Part shown: in pieces, positions 30,043 through 38,083 of the stretch
Layout: every line of letters begins with the position of its first letter
Position numbering within the stretch: position 1 is the stretch's first letter
NCBI GenBank assembly: GCA_021781795.1
Contig: JAJXWA010000004.1
Span: 58,335 to 122,334, forward strand
Source: Acidobacteriota bacterium
GTDB lineage: Bacteria; Acidobacteriota; Terriglobia; Terriglobales; Acidobacteriaceae
Reading direction: 5' to 3'
DNA length: 64,000 bases
The notes under the pieces: model-generated
Told to the model about the DNA's origin: nothing
Database searches by the model: none
Seen by the model: the letters and a program-made list of their open reading frames with translations, nothing else
Program-made: the position numbers and the translations under genes

Positions 30043-32118
30043 ATGGCAGCATCGTCACAATCCGCACTCCCAGCTCCGCATTGCTGGACGAACCGTCTTC
30101 TTGCCGTTGCGCTGCACTACAAAAGCGCCCTCGCGCGGAATCCGCGACAGCCCGAGGCGCTGATGGGTATGAGCCTCATAGCGCTGGCGAGCGGCCAACT
30201 CGAACCGGCGCTGACGATGGCCGGCGCCGCGGTGATGGAAGCTCCGCAGAGGAGCGTCTCCTGGGTCACTCTTGGGCAGGCGCTCAAGGCCTCATGCCGC
30301 CTGAGCGAGTCCGAGGCGTCCTTTCGGCAGGCTCTCCGGTTGAACCCCGAGGACGGCCTTGCCCGCATTGGTCTCGGCGAGCTGTGCATGGCCCTCAACT
30401 CCCCCGAGGAGGCATTGGAGCACTTTGAGCAGGCCCTGCGGAGGCAGCCTGCGCTGAGCGCCGCGCATCTGGGCGCGGGCCACGCGCTGGCCTGCGCCGG
30501 CCGCGATGAGGAGGCCCATGACCGTTACAGCAAGGCTCTCTCGCTCGATCCGCAATCCGCGGACGCCGCCTTTGCGATGGCATTCGTACTGGCCCGGATG
30601 AGCCAACCGCAGGAGGCGGAGGCGCACTATCGCCATGCCCTGTCGCTGCGACCGAATTTTGCCGCGGCCTGGATGAACCTGGGCTGCCTGCTGAGGGAAC
30701 AGGGCCGGATGCTACACGCCGAAGCCGCGCTGGCGCGGGCTGCGCAACTGCAGCCGGAAGCACCCGAAGCATGGTTGAATCTGGCGCTGATCGAGAAGGA
30801 CCGGGGCCGCACCTCTGAGGCGGAGCGACGACTGCTCCAGGCGTTGCGCCTCCAGCCGGAGCGCGTAGAAACGCTGGTCGCGTGGTGTCAGCTTCGCCTC
30901 GCGCTGAAGGATTTTGCTGGCGCACGTGCGTGGCTGCGATGGGCCGCGGCGCGTGGTCCCAGTCACCCTGAGGTTGTGAACATGGAGGGTATCCTGCTGC
31001 ACAGCGAGCGCCGCTTCGCCGAGGCAGCTCGATGCTTTCAGCGAGCGGAGAGACTGGGCAGCAAGGCGGCCGCCTCCAACCTTGGCAACAGTCTGCTGGA
31101 TCTGGGACGGATGCAGCAGGCGCTTGCCGCCCATAAGCGCGCGGTGGACCTCGATCCGAAGAGCGCGGGGGCCGCCTACAATCTTGCGCTCACGCGCCTT
31201 CGCCTGGGCGACTGGCGACGCGGCTGGGCGGGCTACGAGGCGCGCTGGCGATTCCGCGAAGTCCATCCCACGCCGCTGCACTTCCGTTGTCCGCGCTGGA
31301 AGGGCGAACCGATCGAGGGCAAACGGCTACTGCTGTATGCCGAGCAGGGCCTTGGTGATGCCATTCAATTCTGCCGCTATGTGCCACTCGCGGTGGCGCG
31401 GGGTGCGAAGGTCATTCTGCAGGTTCACGCGCCTCTGGAGCGGCTGATGCGCTCACTCGCGCCTGTCCGCGCGGGCCTCGTGGAGCTTGCGCGTCTCGGC
31501 GAGGAGCCGCCGCCCTTCGATCTCGAATGCCCGTTGATGAGTCTTCCTGCTGTCTTCGGTACGACCGTGGAGACGGTTCCCTGGACGGGCGCCTATCTCG
31601 GGCCTGAATCGACTCAGAACGAGCACGGCGCGGACGTGGTCTTGCCGCAGACACACCGCGGGCTGCGCGTCGGCGTGAACTGGGCGGGGAATCCGCGCTA
31701 CAAGGCAGACGCTCAGCGCTCGATGCGGCTGCAGACGCTGTTGCCGCTTCTGCGGCTGCCGGGGGTGCAGTGGGTTTCTCTGCAAAAAGGTGAGCCTGCA
31801 AAGGAACTTGAGCATTTGCCGGCCGCTGTGCGGGTCTGCGATGCGTCCAGCGGAGATTGCGATCTCGCCGACACTGCGGCCCGAATCGCCAGCCTCGACC
31901 TGGTGATCACCACAGACACCTCCATCGCACACCTGGCCGGAGCCATGGGCTGGCCCGTCTGGATTCTGTTGCCGCACCTAAGCGACTGGCGCTGGATGCA
32001 GGACATTGATACGACACCGTGGTATCCGGCGGCAAGGCTGTTTCGTCAGGACGCCCCCGGCGATTGGGAGGCTGTCGTGAGACAAGTCTCGGCCGCTCTA
32101 ATTCGCTCATTCTTCTAA
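30043..32118 (+). CDS. Tetratricopeptide repeat protein with C-terminal glycosyltransferase-like domain
   Basis: A 691-residue protein. Residues about 25-390 form a TPR solenoid of roughly ten repeats (for example LARIGLGELCMALNSPEEALEHFEQAL). After a short linker (RWRFREVHPTP) a GT9/GT41-like domain covers about 430-690, with YAEQGLGDAIQFCRYVP, GVNWAGNPRY, TTDTSIAHLAGAMGWPVWILLP and a WMQDIDTTPWYP end. This layout is common in proteins that modify surface or polymer chains. No signal peptide is seen. The start has no strong ribosome-binding site, so a later in-frame start is possible. Confidence 0.85.
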   Translation: MAASSQSALPAPHCWTNRLLAVALHYKSALARNPRQPEALMGMSLIALASGQLEPALTMAGAAVMEAPQRSVSWVTLGQALKASCRLSESEASFRQALRLNPEDGLARIGLGELCMALNSPEEALEHFEQALRRQPALSAAHLGAGHALACAGRDEEAHDRYSKALSLDPQSADAAFAMAFVLARMSQPQEAEAHYRHALSLRPNFAAAWMNLGCLLREQGRMLHAEAALARAAQLQPEAPEAWLNLALIEKDRGRTSEAERRLLQALRLQPERVETLVAWCQLRLALKDFAGARAWLRWAAARGPSHPEVVNMEGILLHSERRFAEAARCFQRAERLGSKAAASNLGNSLLDLGRMQQALAAHKRAVDLDPKSAGAAYNLALTRLRLGDWRRGWAGYEARWRFREVHPTPLHFRCPRWKGEPIEGKRLLLYAEQGLGDAIQFCRYVPLAVARGAKVILQVHAPLERLMRSLAPVRAGLVELARLGEEPPPFDLECPLMSLPAVFGTTVETVPWTGAYLGPESTQNEHGADVVLPQTHRGLRVGVNWAGNPRYKADAQRSMRLQTLLPLLRLPGVQWVSLQKGEPAKELEHLPAAVRVCDASSGDCDLADTAARIASLDLVITTDTSIAHLAGAMGWPVWILLPHLSDWRWMQDIDTTPWYPAARLFRQDAPGDWEAVVRQVSAALIRSFF

Positions 32119-32154
32119 ACTTCGCAAAATTTCAAAGCAGTGAATTCATTTCTC

Positions 32155-32183
32155 TTGACAATCGTTACTCTATTTTATAGAGT
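32155..32183 (+). promoter_or_regulatory. Promoter with perfect -35 box
   Basis: TTGACA (6 of 6) at 32155-32160 and TAGAGT (4 of 6) at 32178-32183 lie 17 bp apart in an AT-rich stretch. The next gene starts 65 bp downstream at 32248. Confidence 0.6.
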
Positions 32184-32247
32184 TCTCTGTATTAGGAATC
32201 GCGAATAGAAACGCATCCCTGAAACAACCATCCGCCCGGAGGGACCC

Positions 32248-32814
32248 ATGGATCTTCAGATGCTCCGCCAGTCTTTTCAGCGACCCGGATGGCATCAGCT
32301 GCCAGCCTTCGCCCTGCTCGCTTTGCTCACCTCCGCCGTCCAGGCGCAGGGGCCCGGCGCAGCCGCGGCCGCAGAGCGCCAGGCTATGCAGAAGCTTGCA
32401 TTCCTCGCTGGTCGCTGGGCCGGGCCTGTCACCATTACCCACGGTCCGGGAGCGGTACTGCATCTGACTCAGTCGGAAGAAGTGCGGTACAAGCTGGATG
32501 GCCTTGTCATCCTGGTGGAGGGCAGTAGCACGGGTCCAGACGGCACGACGCAGTTTCAGGCGTTGGCCACAATTGCCTACGACGATTCGTCTCACACCTA
32601 TCGCTTTCGCGCGTACAACAATGGCCGCTACGTGGACAGCGAATTGACGGTGCTGGCAGACGGATTCTCGTGGGGCTTCGATGCCGGACCCGCCCACGTT
32701 CTAAACGCGATGCACCTGACTTCCAGAGGCGAATGGCAGGAATCTTCTGAAGTCAGATTCGGGGATCAGCCCCCGCAGCGCAGCGTGGAAATGCTGCTCC
32801 ACCGCGAACCCTGA
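32248..32814 (+). CDS. Exported protein resembling DUF1579-type lipocalin-like proteins
   Basis: A 188-residue protein with a Sec signal (hydrophobic core 19-31, cleaved near VQAQ). The mature part opens with MQKLAFLAGRWAGP and continues with alternating strands (EEVRYKLDGLVILVEGSS, FQALATIAYDD, YRFRAYNNGRYVDSELTV), consistent with a small beta-barrel. I assign no ligand. It is followed 64 bp later by a membrane-protein/wHTH pair and has its own promoter. Confidence 0.75.
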   Translation: MDLQMLRQSFQRPGWHQLPAFALLALLTSAVQAQGPGAAAAAERQAMQKLAFLAGRWAGPVTITHGPGAVLHLTQSEEVRYKLDGLVILVEGSSTGPDGTTQFQALATIAYDDSSHTYRFRAYNNGRYVDSELTVLADGFSWGFDAGPAHVLNAMHLTSRGEWQESSEVRFGDQPPQRSVEMLLHREP

Positions 32815-32878
32815 CGGCTGTGGACGAACCTGGCCAGTAGATATTCATGGAAGCAACGCAAAAGCGAGGAGAATTGAA

Positions 32879-33481
32879 ATGCCCGAAGAAGCGAACCCGC
32901 AGGATTTGAAAGACCGGTTGGATTTGATCGAGAACATGATTGCCCAGGGGCGGCGCACCACCGAAAGTTGGGGATGGATCTTCGTCCTGTGGGGCGTTGC
33001 CTACTACGTTGCCATTCTCTGGGCAGCGCACGGAGGCCCTGCGGTTGCGTGGCCTGTGACGATGCTTGCTGCGGCGATCGTCTCCGGCCTGATCGCAAGC
33101 CGCCAGGCGCGCAATCAGCCGATGACAACGGTGGGCCATGCGATCCGCTCCATCTGGATTGCCATGGGCATCGCCCTGTTTGCCCTGCTGGTCTCGCTTG
33201 GGTGGAGCGGGAACATCTCGGATGTGCGTGTCGCGATTGCGATTGTGGCCGCGATGCTGGGAGTCGCGAATCTTGCATCGGGGCTCCTTCTCCGCTGGAA
33301 GGCTCAAATCGGCAGTGGATTGATGTGGTTGGCAGCAGCGGTCGCAGTTTGCTTTGTCGCGGAAAACCTCGTCATGCCCATATTTGTCGCGGCCATTTTC
33401 CTCTGCCAGATTCTCTTTGGCGTCTACGGCATGGTGTGCGAAGCCCGGGCTCGGAAGATTCGCGGTGCGAGCCATGCCTGA
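32879..33481 (+). CDS. Small multi-pass membrane protein
   Basis: A 200-residue integral membrane protein with about six helices (near 32-48, 57-71, 91-107, 117-133, 143-160, 163-180). A short charged N-terminus (EANPQDLKDRLDLIENMI) could be a cytoplasmic contact region. There is no signal peptide or catalytic motif. Its last codons overlap the next gene by 8 bp (33474-33481), which suggests coupled translation with a DNA-binding regulator. A signal-sensing or regulator-tethering role is inferred only from this pairing. Confidence 0.85.
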   Translation: MPEEANPQDLKDRLDLIENMIAQGRRTTESWGWIFVLWGVAYYVAILWAAHGGPAVAWPVTMLAAAIVSGLIASRQARNQPMTTVGHAIRSIWIAMGIALFALLVSLGWSGNISDVRVAIAIVAAMLGVANLASGLLLRWKAQIGSGLMWLAAAVAVCFVAENLVMPIFVAAIFLCQILFGVYGMVCEARARKIRGASHA

Positions 33482-33770
33482 CTTGCCAGAACTCAATCCG
33501 GTGATCCACGGCAAGCTACGTCTCGCTCTCCTGTCGCTGCTCGCCGCCGTGGAAGAGGCCGACTTCACCTGGCTTCGTTCCAGGACCGGCTCGACAGATG
33601 GCAACCTCGGCGCGCAGCTTCTAAAGCTGGAAGAAGCAGGCTACGTCACGATGCAGAAGCAGTTTGTGCAGCGCAAGCCGCAAACGGTCTATCGCATGAC
33701 GGAATCGGGGCGCACAGCGCTGGCCGAGTATGTGCAGGCACTACGGCAACTGCTGGGAACTGCTCTTTAG
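33474..33770 (+). CDS. Winged-helix DNA-binding protein (HTH_34 / MarR-like)
   Basis: A 98-residue transcription factor consisting of one winged-helix domain: ELNPVIHGKLRLALLSLL, then DFTWLRSRTGSTDGNLGAQLLKLEEAGYV (recognition helix), a wing (KPQTVYRMTESGRTALAEYV) and a short dimer helix. It starts inside the upstream membrane-protein gene. Its stop overlaps the convergent tgt stop at 33767-33770. Members of this type usually act as repressors; the targets are unknown, possibly its own two-gene unit. Confidence 0.88.
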   Translation: MPDLPELNPVIHGKLRLALLSLLAAVEEADFTWLRSRTGSTDGNLGAQLLKLEEAGYVTMQKQFVQRKPQTVYRMTESGRTALAEYVQALRQLLGTAL

Positions 33771-34903
33771 GCGGGAACAGCGGCATGCGATTCCGCTCCT
33801 GTAGCATCCTTGCCGAGCGACTCTCGCACGCGCTGCATGATGCCGAGATAATAGGCGAGGTTGTGAACTGAGTTCAGCGTGGCCGCCAGCGGCTCACCGG
33901 CCTGCATCAGGTGGCGCAGATAAGCGCGCGAATAGCGGCGGCACACCATGCACCCGCAGGCGGGGTCCGGTGGATTCAGGTCCTCCGCATATTGCCGGTT
34001 CTTGATGTTCACCCGTCCCTCGCTCGTGAAGAGCAGCCCGTGTCGCGCGGCGCGCGTGGGCAGCACGCAGTCCATCATGTCCACGCCCAGCCGGGCGTAC
34101 TGCTCGATCTCGTCTGGGTAGCCGACGCCCATCACGTAGCGCGGCTTGTCTTTAGGCAGCAGCGGCAGAACCTCTGCGATCACTTCGAGCGTGAGGGGTC
34201 GCGGCTCGCCTACGCTGAGGCCGCCAATGGCGTATCCATCGAAGTCCATCTCCACGAGCCGCTCTGCGCTCTCACGGCGCAGGTCCATATACATGCCGCC
34301 CTGTACGATGCCGAAAAGACTCTGCCGCCGGTCGGGAAACTCGGCCTGCCACGGAACCTCGTGCTGATGCGCGCGAAAGTGATCGAGAGAGCGCCGCGCC
34401 CACGCCATCGTGAGCCGCAGGCTTTCCCTGGCGCGGTCGCGTTCGGCCGGGTACTCCGTGCACTCATCGAACGCCATCGCGATGTCCGCGCCGAGGGCAA
34501 TCTGCACATCCATCGAGTGCTCGGGCGTAAAGAAGTGGCTGCTGCCGTCGAGATGCGAGCGAAAGCGGACGCCCTCATCTGTCACCTTGCGCAGTTGCGC
34601 GAGGCTGTAAACCTGAAAGCCGCCGGAGTCCGTGAGCATGGCTCCCCGCCAGGCGATGAAGCGGTGCAGGCCGCCCATGCGGCGAATCGCCTCGTGGCCG
34701 GGGCGCAGGTAGAGATGATAGGTGTTGCCGAGAATGATCTCTGCACCCAGCGATTCCAGCACGTCCTGCGGGACCGCCTTGACTGTGCCCGCTGTGCCGA
34801 CGGGCATAAAGACCGGCGTCTGCACGGTGCGGTGCGGCAGGCTTAACTGTGCACGGCGTCCCCCGGACTCCGCGGTTTTCAGGACTTGAAAGCCAGAACT
34901 CAT
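33767..34903 (-). CDS. tgt: Queuine tRNA-ribosyltransferase
   Basis: It exchanges guanine-34 for preQ1 in tRNAs with GUN anticodons. TDSGGFQVYSL, FDECTEYPAERDRA and VMGVGYPDEI carry the catalytic Asp residues and substrate contacts. The zinc site is CGCMVCRRYSRAYLRHL with a downstream His. The ATG at 34903 gives a natural N-terminus (SSGFQVLKTAESGGRRA) and 378 residues; an upstream in-frame start adds 14 residues. It follows folK by 10 bp on the same strand. Confidence 0.97.
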   Translation of the reverse strand: MSSGFQVLKTAESGGRRAQLSLPHRTVQTPVFMPVGTAGTVKAVPQDVLESLGAEIILGNTYHLYLRPGHEAIRRMGGLHRFIAWRGAMLTDSGGFQVYSLAQLRKVTDEGVRFRSHLDGSSHFFTPEHSMDVQIALGADIAMAFDECTEYPAERDRARESLRLTMAWARRSLDHFRAHQHEVPWQAEFPDRRQSLFGIVQGGMYMDLRRESAERLVEMDFDGYAIGGLSVGEPRPLTLEVIAEVLPLLPKDKPRYVMGVGYPDEIEQYARLGVDMMDCVLPTRAARHGLLFTSEGRVNIKNRQYAEDLNPPDPACGCMVCRRYSRAYLRHLMQAGEPLAATLNSVHNLAYYLGIMQRVRESLGKDATGAESHAAVPA

Positions 34904-34913
34904 CCAGACGATT

Positions 34914-35450
34914 CTATCGGGCCGCGTCCCACGCGGGGTTCGCAATCGGCGCTACCTGCTGAATCAACGCTGGATCGGCGACTTGCAGAGATCGCAGCAG
35001 CGCAGCGATGGATTGCCTGGAGCGCGGTTCGATCAGGTTGGGCGCAATCTCCTGCAGCGGAACGAGGACAAACGCGCGCTCCGCCATGCGCGGGTGCGGC
35101 AGATCGAGGTCGGCTTCATGGAGCACGAAATCGCCGACCATGAGAATGTCGAGATCGAGAGTGCGCGGTCCGTTGGTGACTCCGTGGGTGCGATCGCGGC
35201 CAAAATCCCGCTCGATGGCCAGCAGGCGCAGCAGCAGCGTGTGCGGCGAAAGCCCTGTTTCCAGCGCCGCCACGGCATTCACAAACTGCGGCTGCGACGT
35301 GAAGCCAACTGGCTCGGTCCGATAGAGCGAAGACCGGGCCGCGATGCGCCCGAGTGAAGCGAGCCGTTCGGCAGCGGCTGCAAGGGTCTCCGCGGACCCG
35401 CCCGCATGGCTGGCGAGATTCGAGCCCATGGCAATATACGCAGTGTGCAT
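34914..35450 (-). CDS. folK: 2-amino-4-hydroxy-6-hydroxymethyldihydropteridine pyrophosphokinase
   Basis: A folate-biosynthesis enzyme that transfers pyrophosphate from ATP to the pterin. The N-terminus has AYIAMGSNLASH, and the signature GPRTLDLDILMVGD binds magnesium-ATP. RTEPVGFTSQPQFVNAVAALET is also typical. ATG 35450 gives 178 residues; an in-frame ATG 14 codons upstream is not supported. It is placed upstream of tgt with a 10-bp gap; both produce or modify pterin/deazapurine-type molecules, but a functional link is not shown. Confidence 0.93.
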   Translation of the reverse strand: MHTAYIAMGSNLASHAGGSAETLAAAAERLASLGRIAARSSLYRTEPVGFTSQPQFVNAVAALETGLSPHTLLLRLLAIERDFGRDRTHGVTNGPRTLDLDILMVGDFVLHEADLDLPHPRMAERAFVLVPLQEIAPNLIEPRSRQSIAALLRSLQVADPALIQQVAPIANPAWDAAR

Positions 35451-35699
35451 CCGTATTAGAGTATCGCGTGGGCAGCGCGCAGCTCTCTGCATGGCGCAGC
35501 CCGCGCTGGCGCATTAAAATAACGGCAGTAACGTTCCCATATCCGCTGCGCTGCAATAGGATCGTAGTGCACACCGATGCGGGAATCGCAATCGGACTAC
35601 GCGGCAGCCCGCAGAAAACTGTCTTCGGGCCCGTTGGTATTGGCCCCTGCCTTGGCAACCCAGTCCAACCTGGACAGAAAAGGAACTCTCTTGAGCGCT

Positions 35700-36194
35700 A
35701 TGTGGAAACCGACCCAGACTGGCCCTGCAACAACACCCGCGACCCCGGAGCCTCCGCGCCCCGCGGCTCCTGCGCCCACCTTTGAACCCGCACGCCCTGC
35801 AGCGCCGGCCGGGGAACAGGCCAGCATCGGCAAAGGCCTCTTCATCAAGGGCGAGATCACCGGTTCTGAATCGCTCTTCATCGATGGCAAGGTGGAGGGC
35901 AGCGTCAACCTGCCCGGCAACCGCGTCACGGTGGGCCGCAACGGACAGGTAAACGCCAGCATCAATGCCCGCGAGATCGTGGTGCTGGGCAAAGTGCGCG
36001 GCAATGTGAACGCAACCGATCGCGTGGACATCCGCGCGGAAGGCGCCTTGACGGGCGACGTCGCCGCTGCCCGCATCAGCATCGAAGACGGCGCTTTCTT
36101 CAAGGGCGGTATCGACATCAAGAAGCCCGACGCGAAGGCTGCGGCTCCTGCTGCGGCTGCCACGCCTGCAGCGGAAGCGTCGAAACCAGCCTGA
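35700..36194 (+). CDS. Bactofilin (polymer-forming cytoskeletal protein)
   Basis: A 164-residue protein. A Pro/Ala/Thr-rich disordered N-terminus (1-45) leads into a repetitive beta-helix core: SIGKGLFIKGEITGSESLFIDGKVEGSV, VTVGRNGQVNASINAREIVVLGKVRGNV, RVDIRAEGALTGDV. This matches bactofilins, which polymerise without nucleotides and help shape the cell. An in-frame TTG at 35691 with AGGAA upstream is an alternative start. It is convergent with murJ, another cell-wall gene. Confidence 0.92.
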   Translation: MWKPTQTGPATTPATPEPPRPAAPAPTFEPARPAAPAGEQASIGKGLFIKGEITGSESLFIDGKVEGSVNLPGNRVTVGRNGQVNASINAREIVVLGKVRGNVNATDRVDIRAEGALTGDVAAARISIEDGAFFKGGIDIKKPDAKAAAPAAAATPAAEASKPA

Positions 36195-36218
36195 GCTGCA
36201 TACGGCAGGGTCTGGACC

Positions 36219-36257
36219 ACAGGAAGCTCCCGCTGCGTGCGGGGGCTTCTGTCTTTT
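36219..36257 (+). terminator. Intrinsic terminator after the bactofilin gene
   Basis: An imperfect hairpin between ACAGGAAGCTCCCGC (36219-36233) and GCGGGGGCTTCTGT (36239-36252), followed by CTTTTC. It lies 25 bp after the bactofilin stop. Confidence 0.8.
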
Positions 36258-36283
36258 CGCCTTGGACTTGCTCGACATTCTGG

Positions 36284-37936
36284 CTACGCCAGCCTTAGCC
36301 GCTTTCGCGCCACGCGCGGCAGCGCAGAACCTGTGCGCTGCAGTACGGCATCGGCCACGATCACCCAGAGGGCAGAGCCCCCGGAAACGATCAAGAGATC
36401 GGCCGCCCTGCCATGTAAGGGCATGCTGCCCGCGAAGGACCGCGCCAGCCAGCTTCCCAGCCAGTCAAAGACGATCCAAACCGCTCCGCCCGCGGCGAAG
36501 GACGCCAACAGGCACCGGCCCAGCTCGCTGAAGTCCAGACTGGCCAACGACACCATGCGCCGCTGATGCAGAAGCGCCGCAATGGTGAGCGTCTGCAGCG
36601 CAATGCCGAGGTCCGAAGCGATTGCCAGGCCCATCGCGCCCAGCGAAGAGAACAGCGCCGCGTAGACGGGCAGCGAAACGACCGTCACAATGGTGCTGGC
36701 CGCCATCGGCACAAAGGTGTTGCCCGCTGCGTAGAAGGCCCGCGCATAAATCGCCTGCGCCGACCAGAGAAACATGGAGACGGAAAAGACCGCAAAGTAG
36801 ATCGCACAGAGGTGCGCGTCTGTCCCGGCAAATCGTCCTCCGGTAAAAACCAGATCGATCATCGGCTCGCCGAGCACGATCATGCCCGAAGCGGTAAGCA
36901 AGCCAAAGCAGGCTACGCGCGAAACGGAGTCGGCCACTTCGGTGGCGAACTCGAAGTGGTTTTCCCGCGCCCATAAGCTCGCGAAGAACGGCATGGAGGC
37001 CGCGCCCGCGGCCTGCGCCAGCACGGCCATCGGTGTGGTGAAAAACTGCTTTGCGTAGTTGAACAGCGAGACCGCCCCGCCGATGCGCGACGCGTAGTGC
37101 GCGATGATCCAGTTGTCGGCCGTGACCAGCGAAACGCCAGCCATGAGCGGCAACGAAAGACGCACCCACTCGCGCAACCCCTCGTCGTGCCAGTCGAGAA
37201 TAGGACGGTAGCGGGTTCCGTTGCGCCGGGCGAAATACCAGTTCAGGAAGAACGGCCCGAGAAACGCGCCTGCAACCGTCCCTATTGCTAAGGAAGACAC
37301 TCCGAATTGCTTGACCAGAAATACGCCGCCGAGGATTGTTCCCAGGTTGTAGATCAGCGGCGCGACGGCCTGCACGGTGAACTGTTTGCGCACGAGCAGC
37401 ACCGCGCCGAAGACTCCGCCGGCAAAGAAGCAAAGCTGCGCCGGAAGCAGGATGCGCGTGAGCTTCACACAGAGCGCGGCCTTCTGCGCGTCGTAGCCGG
37501 GAAACATCTTGGCCACATACAGCGGCGCCAGCAGTTCAGCCATCAGGATGGCTCCGCCCAGTACCAGGTACATCGTGGTGAGAATCACCGAGAGAGATCG
37601 CTCTCCCTCGGCTTCGCGACCCGTCTCGCGATAGCGGGTGAGGATCGTGACAAAGGTGATGGAAGCAGCGCCGCCGACGAGAAAGTACGAGATCATGTCG
37701 GGCAGCACGAATGCTGCATTCAGCGCATCGGCGGATACTCCGCTGCCAAAGAGCCACATGATGTACTTGACCCGGACCAAGCCGATGATTTTGGACAGAA
37801 ATGTGGACGTCATCAGCACGACCGTTGCGCTGAAGGTCGAGTGGGCGTGAGAGGGACGCAACATCTGCAACGCCTGCGCCCAGCGCGACCGCGGCATTGC
37901 GGCGCGGGCGGCATCGGTTGGAGGGGACTGGGTCAC
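36284..37936 (-). CDS. murJ: Lipid II flippase MurJ
   Basis: A polytopic membrane protein of the MATE-like/MviN family that flips peptidoglycan lipid II. About 14 hydrophobic segments run through the protein. The first begins STFSATVVLMTSTFLSKIIGLVR with the conserved charged FLSKIIGLVR and later GAASITFVTILTRY. GTG 37936 (550 residues) is my best start; ATG 37897 is an alternative, and the frame opens to 38101 but would overlap the divergent peptidase gene. It converges on the bactofilin gene. Confidence 0.93.
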   Translation of the reverse strand: MTQSPPTDAARAAMPRSRWAQALQMLRPSHAHSTFSATVVLMTSTFLSKIIGLVRVKYIMWLFGSGVSADALNAAFVLPDMISYFLVGGAASITFVTILTRYRETGREAEGERSLSVILTTMYLVLGGAILMAELLAPLYVAKMFPGYDAQKAALCVKLTRILLPAQLCFFAGGVFGAVLLVRKQFTVQAVAPLIYNLGTILGGVFLVKQFGVSSLAIGTVAGAFLGPFFLNWYFARRNGTRYRPILDWHDEGLREWVRLSLPLMAGVSLVTADNWIIAHYASRIGGAVSLFNYAKQFFTTPMAVLAQAAGAASMPFFASLWARENHFEFATEVADSVSRVACFGLLTASGMIVLGEPMIDLVFTGGRFAGTDAHLCAIYFAVFSVSMFLWSAQAIYARAFYAAGNTFVPMAASTIVTVVSLPVYAALFSSLGAMGLAIASDLGIALQTLTIAALLHQRRMVSLASLDFSELGRCLLASFAAGGAVWIVFDWLGSWLARSFAGSMPLHGRAADLLIVSGGSALWVIVADAVLQRTGSALPRVARKRLRLA

Positions 37937-38083
37937 TGGTCCGATTCTAACGGGCTTTCCGCCTGGAAGCCCTCTGCGAACTGGAAAAGCATCCTTCGTT
38001 CCCGCAGGAAGTCCTTCGGCCTGTATGCTTGCCTTGCCGCGGGTCGGCGGCTCTTCGCCGCCATCCTCCCGCAGAAGGACTCC

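Noticed and set aside
37307..38083. Upstream extension of the prolyl oligopeptidase frame by 259 codons
   Set aside because: It lies antisense to murJ and lacks homology. The signal peptide and ribosome-binding site at 38084 mark the true start.
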